Source: Azonexus sp.
Lineage (GTDB): Bacteria; Pseudomonadota; Gammaproteobacteria; Burkholderiales; Rhodocyclaceae
Direction of reading: 5' to 3'
Assembly (NCBI GenBank): GCA_031260295.1
Contig: JAIRKE010000035.1
Coordinates: 1 to 64,000 of the forward strand
DNA: 64,000 bases
Shown: positions 39,194 through 48,630 of the stretch, piece by piece
How the letters are laid out: every line of letters begins with the position of its first letter
How positions within the stretch are numbered: the stretch's first letter is position 1
The notes under the pieces: generated by a model
Database searches by the model: none
Told to the model about the DNA's origin: nothing
Seen by the model: only the letters and a program-made list of their open reading frames with translations
Translations under genes and position numbers: made by a program

Positions 39194-40125
39194 CGGCAGT
39201 GCGCGAGCTTTTCCAGGATGACGTCGGCGCCCTGGGCGCGCAGCATCTCGGCCAGTTGCCGACCGAGCGCCTCGTCATCCGCCGGATCGCCGCGCACTTC
39301 GCCGGCTGCCATGTCCTTGCCATCGACGCTGGCGACGAAGCCGCGCAGCCAGAGTTGGCCGCCGTCGATGATCGCGTAGCCGCCGAGCGGCACCTGGCAA
39401 CTGCCGCCCAGCGCCCGCGAGAAGGCACGTTCGGCCTTGACGCAGTGGGCGGTTTGCGTGTCGTTCAAGGGGGCGACGATGGCGGCCATGCTGGCGTCGC
39501 CTGCGACCAGTTCGATGCCGAGTGCGCCTTGCCCTGGAGCCGGCAGCGATTGTTCCGGCGTCAGGATGGCCTTGATGCGTTCCTTGAGGCCGAGGCGGAT
39601 CAGGCCGGCGGCGGCGAGGATGATGGCGTCGTAGTCGCCGTTGTCAAGCTTCTTCAGCCGGGTGTCGAGGTTGCCGCGCAGGCTTTTGATGACCAGTTGC
39701 GGATAGCGGGCGCGCAAAATGGCTTCGCGGCGCAGGCTGGAAGTGCCGACCACGGCGCCGGCCGGCAGTTCGTCAAGACCGGCGTATTGATTCGAGACGA
39801 AGGCGTCGCGTGGGTTTTCGCGGGCCGAGATGGCGGCCAGCGTGAAGCCTTGCGGCATCACCATCGGTACGTCCTTCATCGAATGCACGGCGAGGTGGGC
39901 GCGGCCTTCCTGCATCGCCACTTCCAGTTCCTTGATGAACAGCCCCTTGCCGCCGATTTCGGCGAGCGGCCGGTCGAGAATCTGGTCGCCCTGGGTGGTC
40001 ATGCCTAGAATGACGACTTCCGCCCCCGGATTGAGGCCGGCCAGCCGCCCCTGGACATGGACGGCCTGCCACATGGCGAGGCGGGATTCACGGGAGGCGA
40101 TGATGATTTTGGACGGAGCGGACAT
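39190..40125 (-). CDS. hemC: Hydroxymethylbilane synthase (porphobilinogen deaminase)
   Basis: 311 residues. It polymerises four porphobilinogens. Motifs: [59 protein letters not shown] and the dipyrromethane-cofactor loop [15 protein letters not shown] with its Cys. The start at 40125 gives the normal N-terminus; the frame stays open far upstream, overlapping the divergent methyltransferase gene, which is rejected. Confidence 0.95.
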   Translation of the reverse strand: MSAPSKIIIASRESRLAMWQAVHVQGRLAGLNPGAEVVILGMTTQGDQILDRPLAEIGGKGLFIKELEVAMQEGRAHLAVHSMKDVPMVMPQGFTLAAISARENPRDAFVSNQYAGLDELPAGAVVGTSSLRREAILRARYPQLVIKSLRGNLDTRLKKLDNGDYDAIILAAAGLIRLGLKERIKAILTPEQSLPAPGQGALGIELVAGDASMAAIVAPLNDTQTAHCVKAERAFSRALGGSCQVPLGGYAIIDGGQLWLRGFVASVDGKDMAAGEVRGDPADDEALGRQLAEMLRAQGADVILEKLAHCR

Positions 40126-40167
40126 GAAGCGGCACACCACAGGACGGGGAAAGGCGGGCATCTTAGC

Positions 40168-40791
40168 ATGAGCGGACAGCCCCCTTTTTCGACCCAGATC
40201 AAAGCGCCGAACCAGCGCCCGGAACACCCGGATTTCTGGGATAAACGCTTCGACCAGAGCGTCACGCCCTGGGATGCCGGTGGCGTGCCGGCGGCCTTTA
40301 CAGCTTTCGTCGCCCGCCAGCCGCGGCCGCTCACCACCCTGATCCCCGGCTGCGGCAGCGCCTGGGAAGCGGCCCATCTGGCCGCCACCGGCTGGCCGGT
40401 CACGGCGCTGGATTTCGCGCCAACCGCCGTCGCCAGGGCGCGCGAAATACTCGGCCCGGTCGCCGTCGACCTGCGCTGCGCCGATTTCTTTACCTTCACG
40501 CCGGCCCGGCCCTGCGATCTCATCTACGAACGCGCCTTCCTCTGCGCCTTGCCGCGCAAGCTATGGGCCGACTGGGGCCGGCGCGTCGCCGAACTGCTGC
40601 CGCCCGGCGGCCTGCTGGCCGGCTATTTCTTCATCTGCGACCAGCCGAAAGGGCCACCCTTCGGCATTCTGGCCGAGCAGTTGGACGAACTGCTGAGCAG
40701 CCATTTCACCCTCGTCGAAGACGCCCCGGCCACCGACTCGCTCCCCATCTTCGCTGGGCGGGAACGCTGGCAGGTGTGGCGGCGGCGGTAG
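40168..40791 (+). CDS. SAM-dependent methyltransferase, thiopurine-methyltransferase type
   Basis: 207 residues of the TPMT superfamily. The N-terminal [22 protein letters not shown] matches bacterial TPMT-like proteins; the SAM motif is [15 protein letters not shown] with VTALDFAP next. Some members methylate tellurite, selenite or thiols. It diverges from hemC with a 42-bp gap. The substrate cannot be read from the sequence. Confidence 0.87.
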   Translation: MSGQPPFSTQIKAPNQRPEHPDFWDKRFDQSVTPWDAGGVPAAFTAFVARQPRPLTTLIPGCGSAWEAAHLAATGWPVTALDFAPTAVARAREILGPVAVDLRCADFFTFTPARPCDLIYERAFLCALPRKLWADWGRRVAELLPPGGLLAGYFFICDQPKGPPFGILAEQLDELLSSHFTLVEDAPATDSLPIFAGRERWQVWRRR

Positions 40792-40900
40792 GCAGGCCAT
40801 AACGCCAGCAGCCGCTTTCTCATGCAGACAGAGAAACCAGCAAGGCTTATTTGGACTTGGCCGCAAAGCGCTACCGTGATTTATTGCAGGAGCTAAACCA

Positions 40901-41086
40901 ATGAATAGCCAACGATTCGCCAGCGTCTGGGATGCCATCGAGGACACCCTGGCAGAAGCGGAAAACATGAAGCTGCGCTCCAACCTGATGCGCGGCAAGA
41001 TCAACCTGTTCGGCCTCAATGCGCAGGTAAACATGGCGACGGCGGCTGGGCTGCATATCGAAATGCGGGTGCTCGAAACTGCCTGA
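40901..41086 (+). pseudogene. XRE-type antitoxin gene with the HTH apparently deleted
   Basis: 61 residues. The first half (SVWDAIEDTLAEAENMKLRS) and second half (LMRGKINLFGLNAQVNMATA) match, from memory, the two ends of the roughly 90-100-residue HTH_37-type antitoxin family. In those proteins the helix-turn-helix (VTQPRVSDL-like) lies between them. Here NLMRGKIN joins the halves in frame with no HTH, as expected from recombination between two CTGATG repeats. GGAG lies 8 nt upstream. No toxin gene is present; a short open stretch ending in LAAKRYRDLLQELNQ runs into this start and may be debris. Alternatively it is a genuine small protein. Confidence 0.6.
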
Positions 41087-41126
41087 ATGGCTTGCCATAG
41101 ACCCTGTGTCGCATCCTGGGCGATTT

Positions 41127-43220
41127 TCACCAACCCCGCTTCAAACTCAAATAAAACCCGACCCCATCCGCCTCATTCGCCGCGCGGATGGTGCCGCCCA
41201 TTTTGGCCATGTAGGTTTTCGCCACGAACAGCCCTTGGCCGCGCCGGCCTTCGCCGCCGGTTGAGCCGGAAAAACCGTAGGCAAAAATCTTGTCCAGCCA
41301 TTCGGGCGGGATGCCGGGGCCGGCGTTGTGGATTTTGATCGTCACGCTGCCCGACTCCGTTTCGCCGTTGGGGTCGAGGGCCAGGGTGATTGGCGTATCT
41401 GGCGTGCGATGGCGGTCGGCGTTTTTGAGCAGGTGGCTGATGACATCTTCGAGCGCGTATTCGTCGGCGCGCACCGGCACGGGCACGCCGCGCGGAATGT
41501 AGATGACATTGCCAACGCCGATATGCGAGGCGTTGTCAGCGATGTTGGCGAGAAAAGCATCCAGATCGAGCGTTGCCAGCGCCACGGCCGAGGATTGCAG
41601 CGCTTCGCTCGGGCTGGCGCTGCCGTAGAGCACGCGGATGGCCTGCTGCATGCGGGCAAGATAGCGGTAATCGGGGTCTTCCGGGTTGCCATGCAACGCG
41701 AGCAGGGATTGCAGCGGCGACATGATTTCATGTCCGACGGCGTGCCATTGTTCTTTTTCTTGCGCCACGCGGATGCGTTCCCGGCTGGCATCCTCCCTGA
41801 CGCGGGCCAGCAGCCAGTCGAGCCGACCGGCGAGGATGCCGAGTTCGTCGCTGCCTTCGAGATCGGAAAAATCAAAGGCCAGGAATTCGGACTCCTCGCA
41901 CCAGGGAGAAAACTGTCGGGCACGCCGGGTAAACAGCGCGATGCGGCGAATCATGCCGATTTCGATCACCAGCCAGACGAGCACGATGACCACCATCACC
42001 GCGCCGACGAACCAGGCCAGGCGGGTCGCGGTCGCGCCCAGGGTTTCGTTGACGACGCGCTCGGCATCGCCGCGCAGGAGAATACGGTAGTCGCCCAAGG
42101 GGGTTGCTACGACATCTTCAAGTTCAGCTGGCGCGACGGAGCCTGTTTCTCCATCGGACACGGCGATAGGCAGCCTGCGGATCAGCTTTGCCAGCAAGGG
42201 CGAAACCCGCTCTTCCGCCCCCTCCCTGCCCCGGATCAGAATTTCTTCCCCGCTGCCGCGCTGGATGCGCAAGGACTCGCCTTCCTGCAAGAGCGCCCCC
42301 AGATCATTGAGCGAAAAAGGCGCTATTGAGCCTTTCGAGGCGCTGTCGAACAGGGCATCTGGCCGGCTTTTGTCCTCACCTGGCGGCAGCAGGAAAATGT
42401 CGACCTCGATGTCGTTCAAGTCGGGGGGCGGCCAGAGCGTCTGCCGGGTACGCGGCAAGCCGGCAATCAGTTCCACGACGGGCAGCCGCAATGAGAAAAA
42501 GGATCGGCGCTCGCAATCCTGATGCTTGTCCTGTTGCGCGTCGGCACAACGCGCTTCCTGCCACAGCCAGCCCCGAAAGTCTCTTTCCGGCATACGTTTG
42601 TCGTAATCGCGCCCTGCCCGTTCGACGTAGCCGGTAAAGCGCCCGTTGACGCCGTCGACCAGCGCTCCGCGCTTCGACGGCAGCGCCTCGAACGGCGCGA
42701 TCCAGCGGTATTCCACGCCGCGCAAGCGAACCGCGACGAGCATCCGGTGCGCACCATCCAGGTATCTATCGCCGATTTCATGCGCCACCAGCGGGCCGCT
42801 GGTGAAAGTTCCCGCCGCATAGATGAATCCGCCAACCCACGGATTGTTGCCGATCCCCACGCACAGGCTGCCGAGGCGCGGATAACGAACCAGGCAGTCC
42901 GCCATTTCCACCGCGTTCCAGGCTTTGTTGCGGTCGTCGAAATCAATCGCCGAAAACGGCAACAGCACCGGATGGATGACGCCTGATGTGCGCCGCTCCG
43001 GGTTCATGAGCGCAAGGTGCCCGGAAGGGTGGCGCAAGCGGGCCACGATCTGTTCCTTGGTTTTGACCAACGCGCTCTGGTAATTGCGCCAGGCGCGCTG
43101 TTTTTCTCCCTGCAACACGGCCATCACCAGGGCCATGACCACGACGATGAGCACCAGAAAGGCGGTGCGAAACAGTATCCGCAGCCGAAAGGAGGCCAGC
43201 CAGCGCAGGAAATGTTTCAT
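41127..43220 (-). CDS. Membrane sensor histidine kinase, orphan family
   Basis: 697 residues. First transmembrane helix about 16-36, a large periplasmic region of some 360 residues with six cysteines and no domain I can name, a second helix (GAVMVVIVLVWLVIEIGMI, about 405-425), a HAMP-like linker, then HisKA with His497 in GHEIMSPLQSL, N box HLLKNADRH (about 596-604) and G boxes NAGPGIP and GRRGQGLFVA. The sensor domain's size suggests a specific periplasmic ligand. It follows its response regulator by 14 bp and faces the SPFH gene cluster across a shared upstream region. Confidence 0.88.
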   Translation of the reverse strand: MKHFLRWLASFRLRILFRTAFLVLIVVVMALVMAVLQGEKQRAWRNYQSALVKTKEQIVARLRHPSGHLALMNPERRTSGVIHPVLLPFSAIDFDDRNKAWNAVEMADCLVRYPRLGSLCVGIGNNPWVGGFIYAAGTFTSGPLVAHEIGDRYLDGAHRMLVAVRLRGVEYRWIAPFEALPSKRGALVDGVNGRFTGYVERAGRDYDKRMPERDFRGWLWQEARCADAQQDKHQDCERRSFFSLRLPVVELIAGLPRTRQTLWPPPDLNDIEVDIFLLPPGEDKSRPDALFDSASKGSIAPFSLNDLGALLQEGESLRIQRGSGEEILIRGREGAEERVSPLLAKLIRRLPIAVSDGETGSVAPAELEDVVATPLGDYRILLRGDAERVVNETLGATATRLAWFVGAVMVVIVLVWLVIEIGMIRRIALFTRRARQFSPWCEESEFLAFDFSDLEGSDELGILAGRLDWLLARVREDASRERIRVAQEKEQWHAVGHEIMSPLQSLLALHGNPEDPDYRYLARMQQAIRVLYGSASPSEALQSSAVALATLDLDAFLANIADNASHIGVGNVIYIPRGVPVPVRADEYALEDVISHLLKNADRHRTPDTPITLALDPNGETESGSVTIKIHNAGPGIPPEWLDKIFAYGFSGSTGGEGRRGQGLFVAKTYMAKMGGTIRAANEADGVGFYLSLKRGW

Positions 43221-43234
43221 GCCGCCGCCATGCT

Positions 43235-43948
43235 TTAGGAAACCCAGCGGAAACCGCGCATCGGCACATTCTCGATGTAGTCGAAATGTTCGTCATGCTC
43301 GCGGAAAGCTTCGCGCAAGGTACTGATGTGCTTGCGGATGTTTTCGCGGTTGCGCCCGCTCTTCACCACCGCGAACAGCTCATCGTAGGAAACCACTTCG
43401 CCCCGGCGCTCGAAAAGCGCGGCAAGGATGCGCTGCGCGGTCAGCGGCACGTTGACCCGTTTGCCGCGCCAGTGAGGCACGCCCTGGCGCAGCGGGTCGA
43501 TGGAGAGTTCTTCGCCCGCCGGCTTGGCGGCTGCCGCATTTGCCAGATTCGCCGCGTTTTGCCGGCGGTTCTTGGCGGCACGCAGCATGTCGAGAAAGGT
43601 TTCGATGAATTCCGCTTCCTCGAACGTGGTCTTTTGCAGGTAATCCCAGGCGTCAAGCGCCTTCATGATGCCCCGGTAAATCGCCGCCGGCATGGCCGAC
43701 ACCACCAGCACGGGCGTTCCGCGCCCAACCTTGTTGATGGCGTTGATGATGGCAACCCCGGCATGACGATCGCGCCCGAGTTCAATATCCAGGATCACGA
43801 GATCGTAATCCTCACGCGCAATGGCCGTCTCGGCCTCGTCGCGCGTAAACCACTGCGTGGCCTCGATATCCGGCGCGGCGGAAAGCACCCAGCCGCGTAT
43901 CTGTCCGCTGGTGGGTTCGTCGTCCTCGATGATCGCCACTTTGTACAT
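43235..43948 (-). CDS. DNA-binding response regulator (OmpR-type)
   Basis: 237 residues. The receiver domain has IIEDDE (D9, D10), phospho-acceptor D54 in VILDIELG and K106 in DYLQKTTF. A linker rich in Ala/Asn (about 120-150) leads to a winged helix (PLTAQRILAALFERRGEVVSYDEL ... RENIRKHISTLREAF). The ATG at 43948 gives the usual N-terminus. It is the upstream gene of the pair and probably controls the divergent SPFH cluster; that is inference from position. Confidence 0.9.
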   Translation of the reverse strand: MYKVAIIEDDEPTSGQIRGWVLSAAPDIEATQWFTRDEAETAIAREDYDLVILDIELGRDRHAGVAIINAINKVGRGTPVLVVSAMPAAIYRGIMKALDAWDYLQKTTFEEAEFIETFLDMLRAAKNRRQNAANLANAAAAKPAGEELSIDPLRQGVPHWRGKRVNVPLTAQRILAALFERRGEVVSYDELFAVVKSGRNRENIRKHISTLREAFREHDEHFDYIENVPMRGFRWVS

Positions 43949-44173
43949 CGCCCGCTTCCGTCTGTCTGAGGATTCGTATCGTAGAGCAGGGCCAGAGGAA
44001 AAACGAGCATGTGAGTGTTTCTTCACGCCCCGGAAAAAACGCTTCCTTTCATGAACAAAGGTGAGCGCCAACGGCATTGGACGCTCCATGCCGCCAGTTT
44101 GATGATGCAGGCCATGGATGACGCGAAAAACGTATCCCGCACCGACCTCCACTCTCACCGGAAAGGAATCATC

Positions 44174-45427
44174 ATGGAAACCAGTCACAGCGGCGATCAC
44201 TCCGCCCAAACGCCCGAAACCGGCAAAGCGCCACGCTTTCGTCAGCCGATGGAAAAAGCCGCGCAATGCCTGCACAGCGGTTTGCGCAATATCCCGTGGC
44301 GTCGCCTCACCCTGATAGGCCTGCTGGGCGCGGCCATCTACGGCATCGCCACGCACCCTCCCGTCCAACCGGTGGCAAGCGGCGAGGTGGGACTGCGCGT
44401 CAATCAATGGACCGGCACGTTCAGCCGTTTCGAGGAAGGTCAGGTACTGGTCATTCCCATGATTCACGAATTTCGCCTGTATTCCTTGCGTGATCGGGTC
44501 TACCAGCCGGAAAGCGAAGGTGCGGGCGGCTTTTCCTTCCAATCCATCGAGGGCTTGACCCTGAGCACCGAGATGACCGTCCGCTACGCGCTCGATGCGG
44601 ACAAACTGTTGAGCATCGCGCGCAACCTGCCCAGCGATATGGACAACGAAATCGTGTTGCCCGTCATCGCGGGCATACTGCACAAAAACTTCTCGCGCTA
44701 CACGGTGCGCGAAATCTTCTCGTCCCGCCGGCAAGAAATTCAGGACGAGATCGCCAAGGAACTGCAAGCGCGGCTAGCCGAAGATGGCGTCAAGCTCAAA
44801 TCCTTCACCGTGGGCAAAATCAACCTGCCGCCCGATTACCTCAGGGGCATGGAAAAAATGCTGGCGGCGGAACTGGCGAGCGAGCAGATGAAATACACGC
44901 TCGAACTCAAGGAAAAGGAAGTCAAGGAAAGCGAACTTCGGGCCGAAGCCGAAAAAGTCAGCCGCGAAAAAGCCGCCGAAGCCGCAGCGCAGGAACAAGT
45001 CATCGCCGCCCAGGCGCAAGCCGAAGCCATGAAACACATCCTGCCCTTCAAGGAACAGCAGATCAAACAGCGCCAACTGGAAGCCGAAGCGGACAAGCAG
45101 CAACGGGTCAAAAACGCCCAGGCCAACGCCGAAGCGCGGGTCATCGAAGCCGCCGCCGAAGCCGATTCGCGCAAAAAACTGGCCGACGCCGAGGTGTACC
45201 GGCTCGATCAGGTCGGCAAGGTCAACAGCGAACAACTGGCCCGCGAAGGCGCGATCATCACCAAGAACCCGCTGCTCATCCAGAAAACCCTGGCCGAAAA
45301 ACTCTCCGACAAAGTGCAGGTCATCATCGCGCCGCCGGGGACGAATGGGCGGTTTATCGGGGAGAATTTGATCGGGCGGATTTCTGGCGATCAAGCGGGG
45401 AACAACGCCGCCGAGGAGGACAACTGA
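44174..45427 (+). CDS. SPFH/prohibitin-family membrane protein
   Basis: 417 residues. One N-terminal transmembrane helix (LTLIGLLGAAIYGIA, about 50-64), the SPFH domain (about 75-240: GEVGLRVNQWTGTFSRFEEGQVLVIP, then SIEGLTLSTEMTVRYALD), and a long Ala/Glu/Lys coiled coil (about 240-360) ending in QVIIAPPG. SPFH proteins form ring-like cages in membrane microdomains, often with proteases. The ATG at 44174 follows AAAGGA by 8 nt; upstream in-frame ATG codons lack such a site. It opens a four-gene plus-strand series divergent from the two-component system. Confidence 0.87.
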   Translation: METSHSGDHSAQTPETGKAPRFRQPMEKAAQCLHSGLRNIPWRRLTLIGLLGAAIYGIATHPPVQPVASGEVGLRVNQWTGTFSRFEEGQVLVIPMIHEFRLYSLRDRVYQPESEGAGGFSFQSIEGLTLSTEMTVRYALDADKLLSIARNLPSDMDNEIVLPVIAGILHKNFSRYTVREIFSSRRQEIQDEIAKELQARLAEDGVKLKSFTVGKINLPPDYLRGMEKMLAAELASEQMKYTLELKEKEVKESELRAEAEKVSREKAAEAAAQEQVIAAQAQAEAMKHILPFKEQQIKQRQLEAEADKQQRVKNAQANAEARVIEAAAEADSRKKLADAEVYRLDQVGKVNSEQLAREGAIITKNPLLIQKTLAEKLSDKVQVIIAPPGTNGRFIGENLIGRISGDQAGNNAAEEDN

Positions 45428-45440
45428 TTGCCAAGGCGGC

Positions 45441-45495
45441 TCACGCGAAGTCGTGAAGCCGCGAAGGTAAGGCTGTTCTTCGTGGCTTCGCGTGA
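45441..45495. repeat. Imperfect inverted repeat after the SPFH gene
   Basis: TCACGCGAAG (45441-45450) and CTTCGCGTGA (45486-45495) are perfect reverse complements. CCGCGAAG and CTTCGTGG extend the stem with an 8-nt bulge. It could act as a terminator or mRNA-end stabiliser in the 134-bp gap. Confidence 0.5.
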
Positions 45496-45561
45496 ATCAT
45501 GTATTCGTGACCCCATCCCTCTACGTCGAAGAATGTGTTTCAACTTCAAGGAATTGTCATC

Positions 45562-47052
45562 ATGAACACTATCGCTAACGCCCGATTTTTACGGCTTACG
45601 CTGTTGACGGGTCTGCTGGCTGGCTGCGCCTTGCCCGCGCTGGCGCAGACGGCGTATGTGAATGCCAAGGGTGAGCAACATGCATCGCCCGTGACAGCCA
45701 CCGCGCTGATCGGCGGCGAAGTGACCACGCTGGAAACCGGCTGGTATTTGTGTAATGGGTCAATCAACTACACCGGCACTATCACCATCAGCGGTGACGT
45801 GAACCTGATCCTTGGCGACGGCTGCGATATGCGCGTAACCGGCAGCAAAGACAACGCTGGCATCAACGTCACCGGCTCGAACAGTCTGACGATCACGGCA
45901 TCAGCCAACAGCAGCGGAAAGCGCTTGCTGATAGCCCATGCTGGCGTCGAGAGCAATGGCGCGGGCATCGGCGGTGGTCGCGAACGCGAAAACGGTGGCG
46001 TCATCACCATCAACGGCGGCACGATTATTGCCACCGGCGGCTACGGTGTCGGCGCTCTCGGTCCGGGCATTGGTGGCGGCCCCCGCAGCAATGGCGGCGC
46101 GATCACCATCAATAACGGCATGGTCATTGCCACCAGCGGCGATGGCTACGGCGCTAAAGGTACAGGTATTGGTTGTGGCTATGAAGGCAGCGACGGCACG
46201 ATCACCATCAACGGCGGCACAGTCCACGCCATCAGCGGCATCAACTCCCCCCGTTTTGGTGGCGGAGCAGGCATCGGTGGCTGCTACGGTAATGGCAGCA
46301 CGATCACCATTCACGGCGGTACGGTTGATGCCCGCGGTGGCTCCAGCAGGGGGCCGGGTATCGGCGGCGGCGGTACGGTCACTGTTCGTGGCGGCACGGT
46401 CAATGCTGCTGGCGGAATTGGTGGCGAAGCAGGCATCGTTGCCAGCGTGGTCAACATCTATGGCGGTACGGTTAATGCCAACGGTGGCTCCAGTGAGGCA
46501 GGTATCAGCGGTGGCACGATCACTATCCATGGCGGCACGATCAATGCTGCCGGCGGAAACGGGGGCGCGGGTATCGGTGGCAGCGGCGCTGTTTTTGGCA
46601 ACACGGGCAGCAACGCGGGCACGATCATCATCGCCACTTCCAGTAAGGTGCTGGCCAAGGGCGGTGAGGCAAACTCCTGGAACGGACTCGGTGCAGGCGC
46701 GGCCATCGGCCAAGGCGGTTACCGCAACGGCGAATCGGGCGCAGGTATCCGCCCCATCCCAAAGCTTGCAGATACGGCAGTGGTTGCAGGCGGCAATGCC
46801 GCGTTTCGAGTGAACGTGAAGACCACCGGAAAACCCGCACCCAAGCTCGCCTACCAATGGCAACAGTCCACCGACGGCGGCGAAAACTGGTCATCCTTGA
46901 CAGGCGCAACACGCGCCATCCTGAAGATGTCCGGCGTCACCGCCCGCATGAACGGCTATCTGTATCGCTGTGTGGTGACAGTTACAGGCATCGGCGAAAA
47001 ATCCTCCATCACCTACACCACCGACTCCGCCCGCCTGACCGTGCGCCAGTAA
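45562..47052 (+). CDS. Exported Gly-rich beta-helix repeat protein with C-terminal Ig-like domain
   Basis: 496 residues from an ATG with AAGGAA upstream. The N-terminus fits either a lipoprotein (LLAGC, Cys22) or a type I signal (ALAQ). After a first beta-rich part come eight repeats of the form xITIxGGTxxAxGG alternating with GAGIGGG turns (about 125-385), which should fold as a parallel beta-helix. Residues about 405-494 resemble an Ig-like module (LAYQWQQSTDGGENWSSL ... YRCVVTVTG). Such proteins are more usual in Firmicutes and Bacteroidetes, where they act as surface or adhesion proteins. Function here is unknown. Confidence 0.75.
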   Translation: MNTIANARFLRLTLLTGLLAGCALPALAQTAYVNAKGEQHASPVTATALIGGEVTTLETGWYLCNGSINYTGTITISGDVNLILGDGCDMRVTGSKDNAGINVTGSNSLTITASANSSGKRLLIAHAGVESNGAGIGGGRERENGGVITINGGTIIATGGYGVGALGPGIGGGPRSNGGAITINNGMVIATSGDGYGAKGTGIGCGYEGSDGTITINGGTVHAISGINSPRFGGGAGIGGCYGNGSTITIHGGTVDARGGSSRGPGIGGGGTVTVRGGTVNAAGGIGGEAGIVASVVNIYGGTVNANGGSSEAGISGGTITIHGGTINAAGGNGGAGIGGSGAVFGNTGSNAGTIIIATSSKVLAKGGEANSWNGLGAGAAIGQGGYRNGESGAGIRPIPKLADTAVVAGGNAAFRVNVKTTGKPAPKLAYQWQQSTDGGENWSSLTGATRAILKMSGVTARMNGYLYRCVVTVTGIGEKSSITYTTDSARLTVRQ

Positions 47053-47092
47053 TCGCATCCACGGCCTCCATTCATTTTCAAGAGGTTCCCCC

Positions 47093-48544
47093 ATGCTCGA
47101 ACTCCTCCTCACCCTCGCCATCGTCACCCAAGACCAAATCCCCCTGCGCGGCGCACCGGAAGAAAACGCGCCTCGCCATGCCGTGCTGACGCAGGGCGAC
47201 ACGCTGGAAGTGCGCGGTGTCAAGGGCGATTATCTTCAGGTTTACGACCATCGGCGCGAGCGCGCCGGTTACATCCTGGCGACGCAAGCCGCCGAGTACC
47301 AACTCGATGCCAAGACCGCGCCCAAGTTGCTGGCGGTGGCGGAATTTCTCGCCGACCAGCCCGGCAGCGAAGCTCTGGGTATCGCCTACAGCGCCGCCTT
47401 TCTCAAGGCCACGCCGGCCGAGATGATCGACGCCAATGCCTTCGCGGCGCTGGGGCGTATGGCCGACCGGCTGGCCTGGCGCGCTTCCCGCGTCACGCCA
47501 GGCAACGAAAAAGCGGCGCAACTCGTTTCCGCCCATATGGAAACCGCCGCCAACACCGGCGTCGCATTTTACAGCGTCGAGCGCAACGACAAGATGACGC
47601 TTTGCTACGACGGCGATGCCTGGCGGCATGTCATGGCCTTGCCCGCCAGTCCCGAACAGAAGGTCGAAGCGGCGCTGTCGCTGACCCGGCACGAATGCGT
47701 CAAAGCCGACCTGCTGCCTTCCCAGCGGCTGGAAGCCGACCTTCAGCGCGCCGCCACGCTGGGCCGCGTGCTGGACGATGGGGCCAAGGGCGGTGATTTG
47801 CCCGAGCACCTGAAGAATCGCCTGAAAATCCGTGCCGCCGGCGTCTGGGCCGGCATCGCTCACGAACAAAGCATGAAGGACGGCAGCGATGCCGCCGCCG
47901 TGATCAAAGCCGGGCAGACGGCGCAAACTCTGCTCGCCGGCATCGACAAAAACGCGCTGACCGCCAGCGACCGCGCCGCCTGGAACGTCGCCGCCATCCG
48001 CGTCGGCGCATCGCGCTGGGCGGCGCAGCCGCAAACATTGGCCCAGCCCGGCAAAGGACGGCCCGGCATTGCGCTCGCTGCGGGCGACAAGCCGGGGCAG
48101 ACCTGCGTCAAAGTGATCGCGGCGGAAGGTGGCAAAACCGCGCCGGACGCCGCCGCGCACTGCACCTTCGGCCACATCTGGACGGCCTCTCTCGCCGTCA
48201 GCCCGGATGGCAAGTTCATGACCCTGGCCGTGCAGCCGCTGAATACCTGGCGCGAGCTATGGGTCTTCCGCCAGGAGCCGGATGGCTGGCAACTCGACAT
48301 CGTGCCCCCCGCCACCGACAACCCCGAACTCGGCTACATCGAATTCGCCGGCTGGGTTCCCGGCAACAAACAGATGCTCGTCGCCCGCGAAACCGTGGCG
48401 GGCTGCCAAGCCAAAACCAGCTTTGAACTCTGGAACCGCAGCACCCTGAGCATCGAGCGCCGAGCCGACAAACCCGGCAACCTGAGTACGTTCTACCGCT
48501 GGCAAGACCCGGCGTGGAAGGGCGGGACGGTGGCGGTACGGTGA
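47093..48544 (+). CDS. Uncharacterised protein, SH3-like N-terminus
   Basis: 483 residues with AGAGG before the ATG. The first 20 residues are hydrophobic and could be a weak export signal. Residues about 13-62 resemble a bacterial SH3 domain (IPLRGAPEENAPRHAVLTQGDTLEVRG, with GYILA). A central helical region follows, then a beta-rich end (about 340-483) with repeated W..SPDGKFMTL and GWVPGNKQMLVARE motifs as in beta-propeller or WD40/TolB-like folds. It lies 40 bp after the beta-helix gene. No enzymatic motif is seen. Confidence 0.7.
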   Translation: MLELLLTLAIVTQDQIPLRGAPEENAPRHAVLTQGDTLEVRGVKGDYLQVYDHRRERAGYILATQAAEYQLDAKTAPKLLAVAEFLADQPGSEALGIAYSAAFLKATPAEMIDANAFAALGRMADRLAWRASRVTPGNEKAAQLVSAHMETAANTGVAFYSVERNDKMTLCYDGDAWRHVMALPASPEQKVEAALSLTRHECVKADLLPSQRLEADLQRAATLGRVLDDGAKGGDLPEHLKNRLKIRAAGVWAGIAHEQSMKDGSDAAAVIKAGQTAQTLLAGIDKNALTASDRAAWNVAAIRVGASRWAAQPQTLAQPGKGRPGIALAAGDKPGQTCVKVIAAEGGKTAPDAAAHCTFGHIWTASLAVSPDGKFMTLAVQPLNTWRELWVFRQEPDGWQLDIVPPATDNPELGYIEFAGWVPGNKQMLVARETVAGCQAKTSFELWNRSTLSIERRADKPGNLSTFYRWQDPAWKGGTVAVR

Positions 48545-48630
48545 TGCGCCATGACAGGTTGTTCAAAAACACGGAACGCGATAATCATGGGTTCCTCGCC
48601 CTGTCCCACCCTTTTTAGAAAGCGCCGGAA

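Noticed and set aside
40126..40377. N-terminal extension of hemC
   Set aside because: It would cover the start of the divergent methyltransferase gene and is not part of the family's normal N-terminus.
43949..44173. Upstream extensions of both the response regulator (to 44767) and the SPFH protein (from 44015)
   Set aside because: The two would overlap each other across the shared upstream region; the internal starts have better ribosome sites and standard N-termini.
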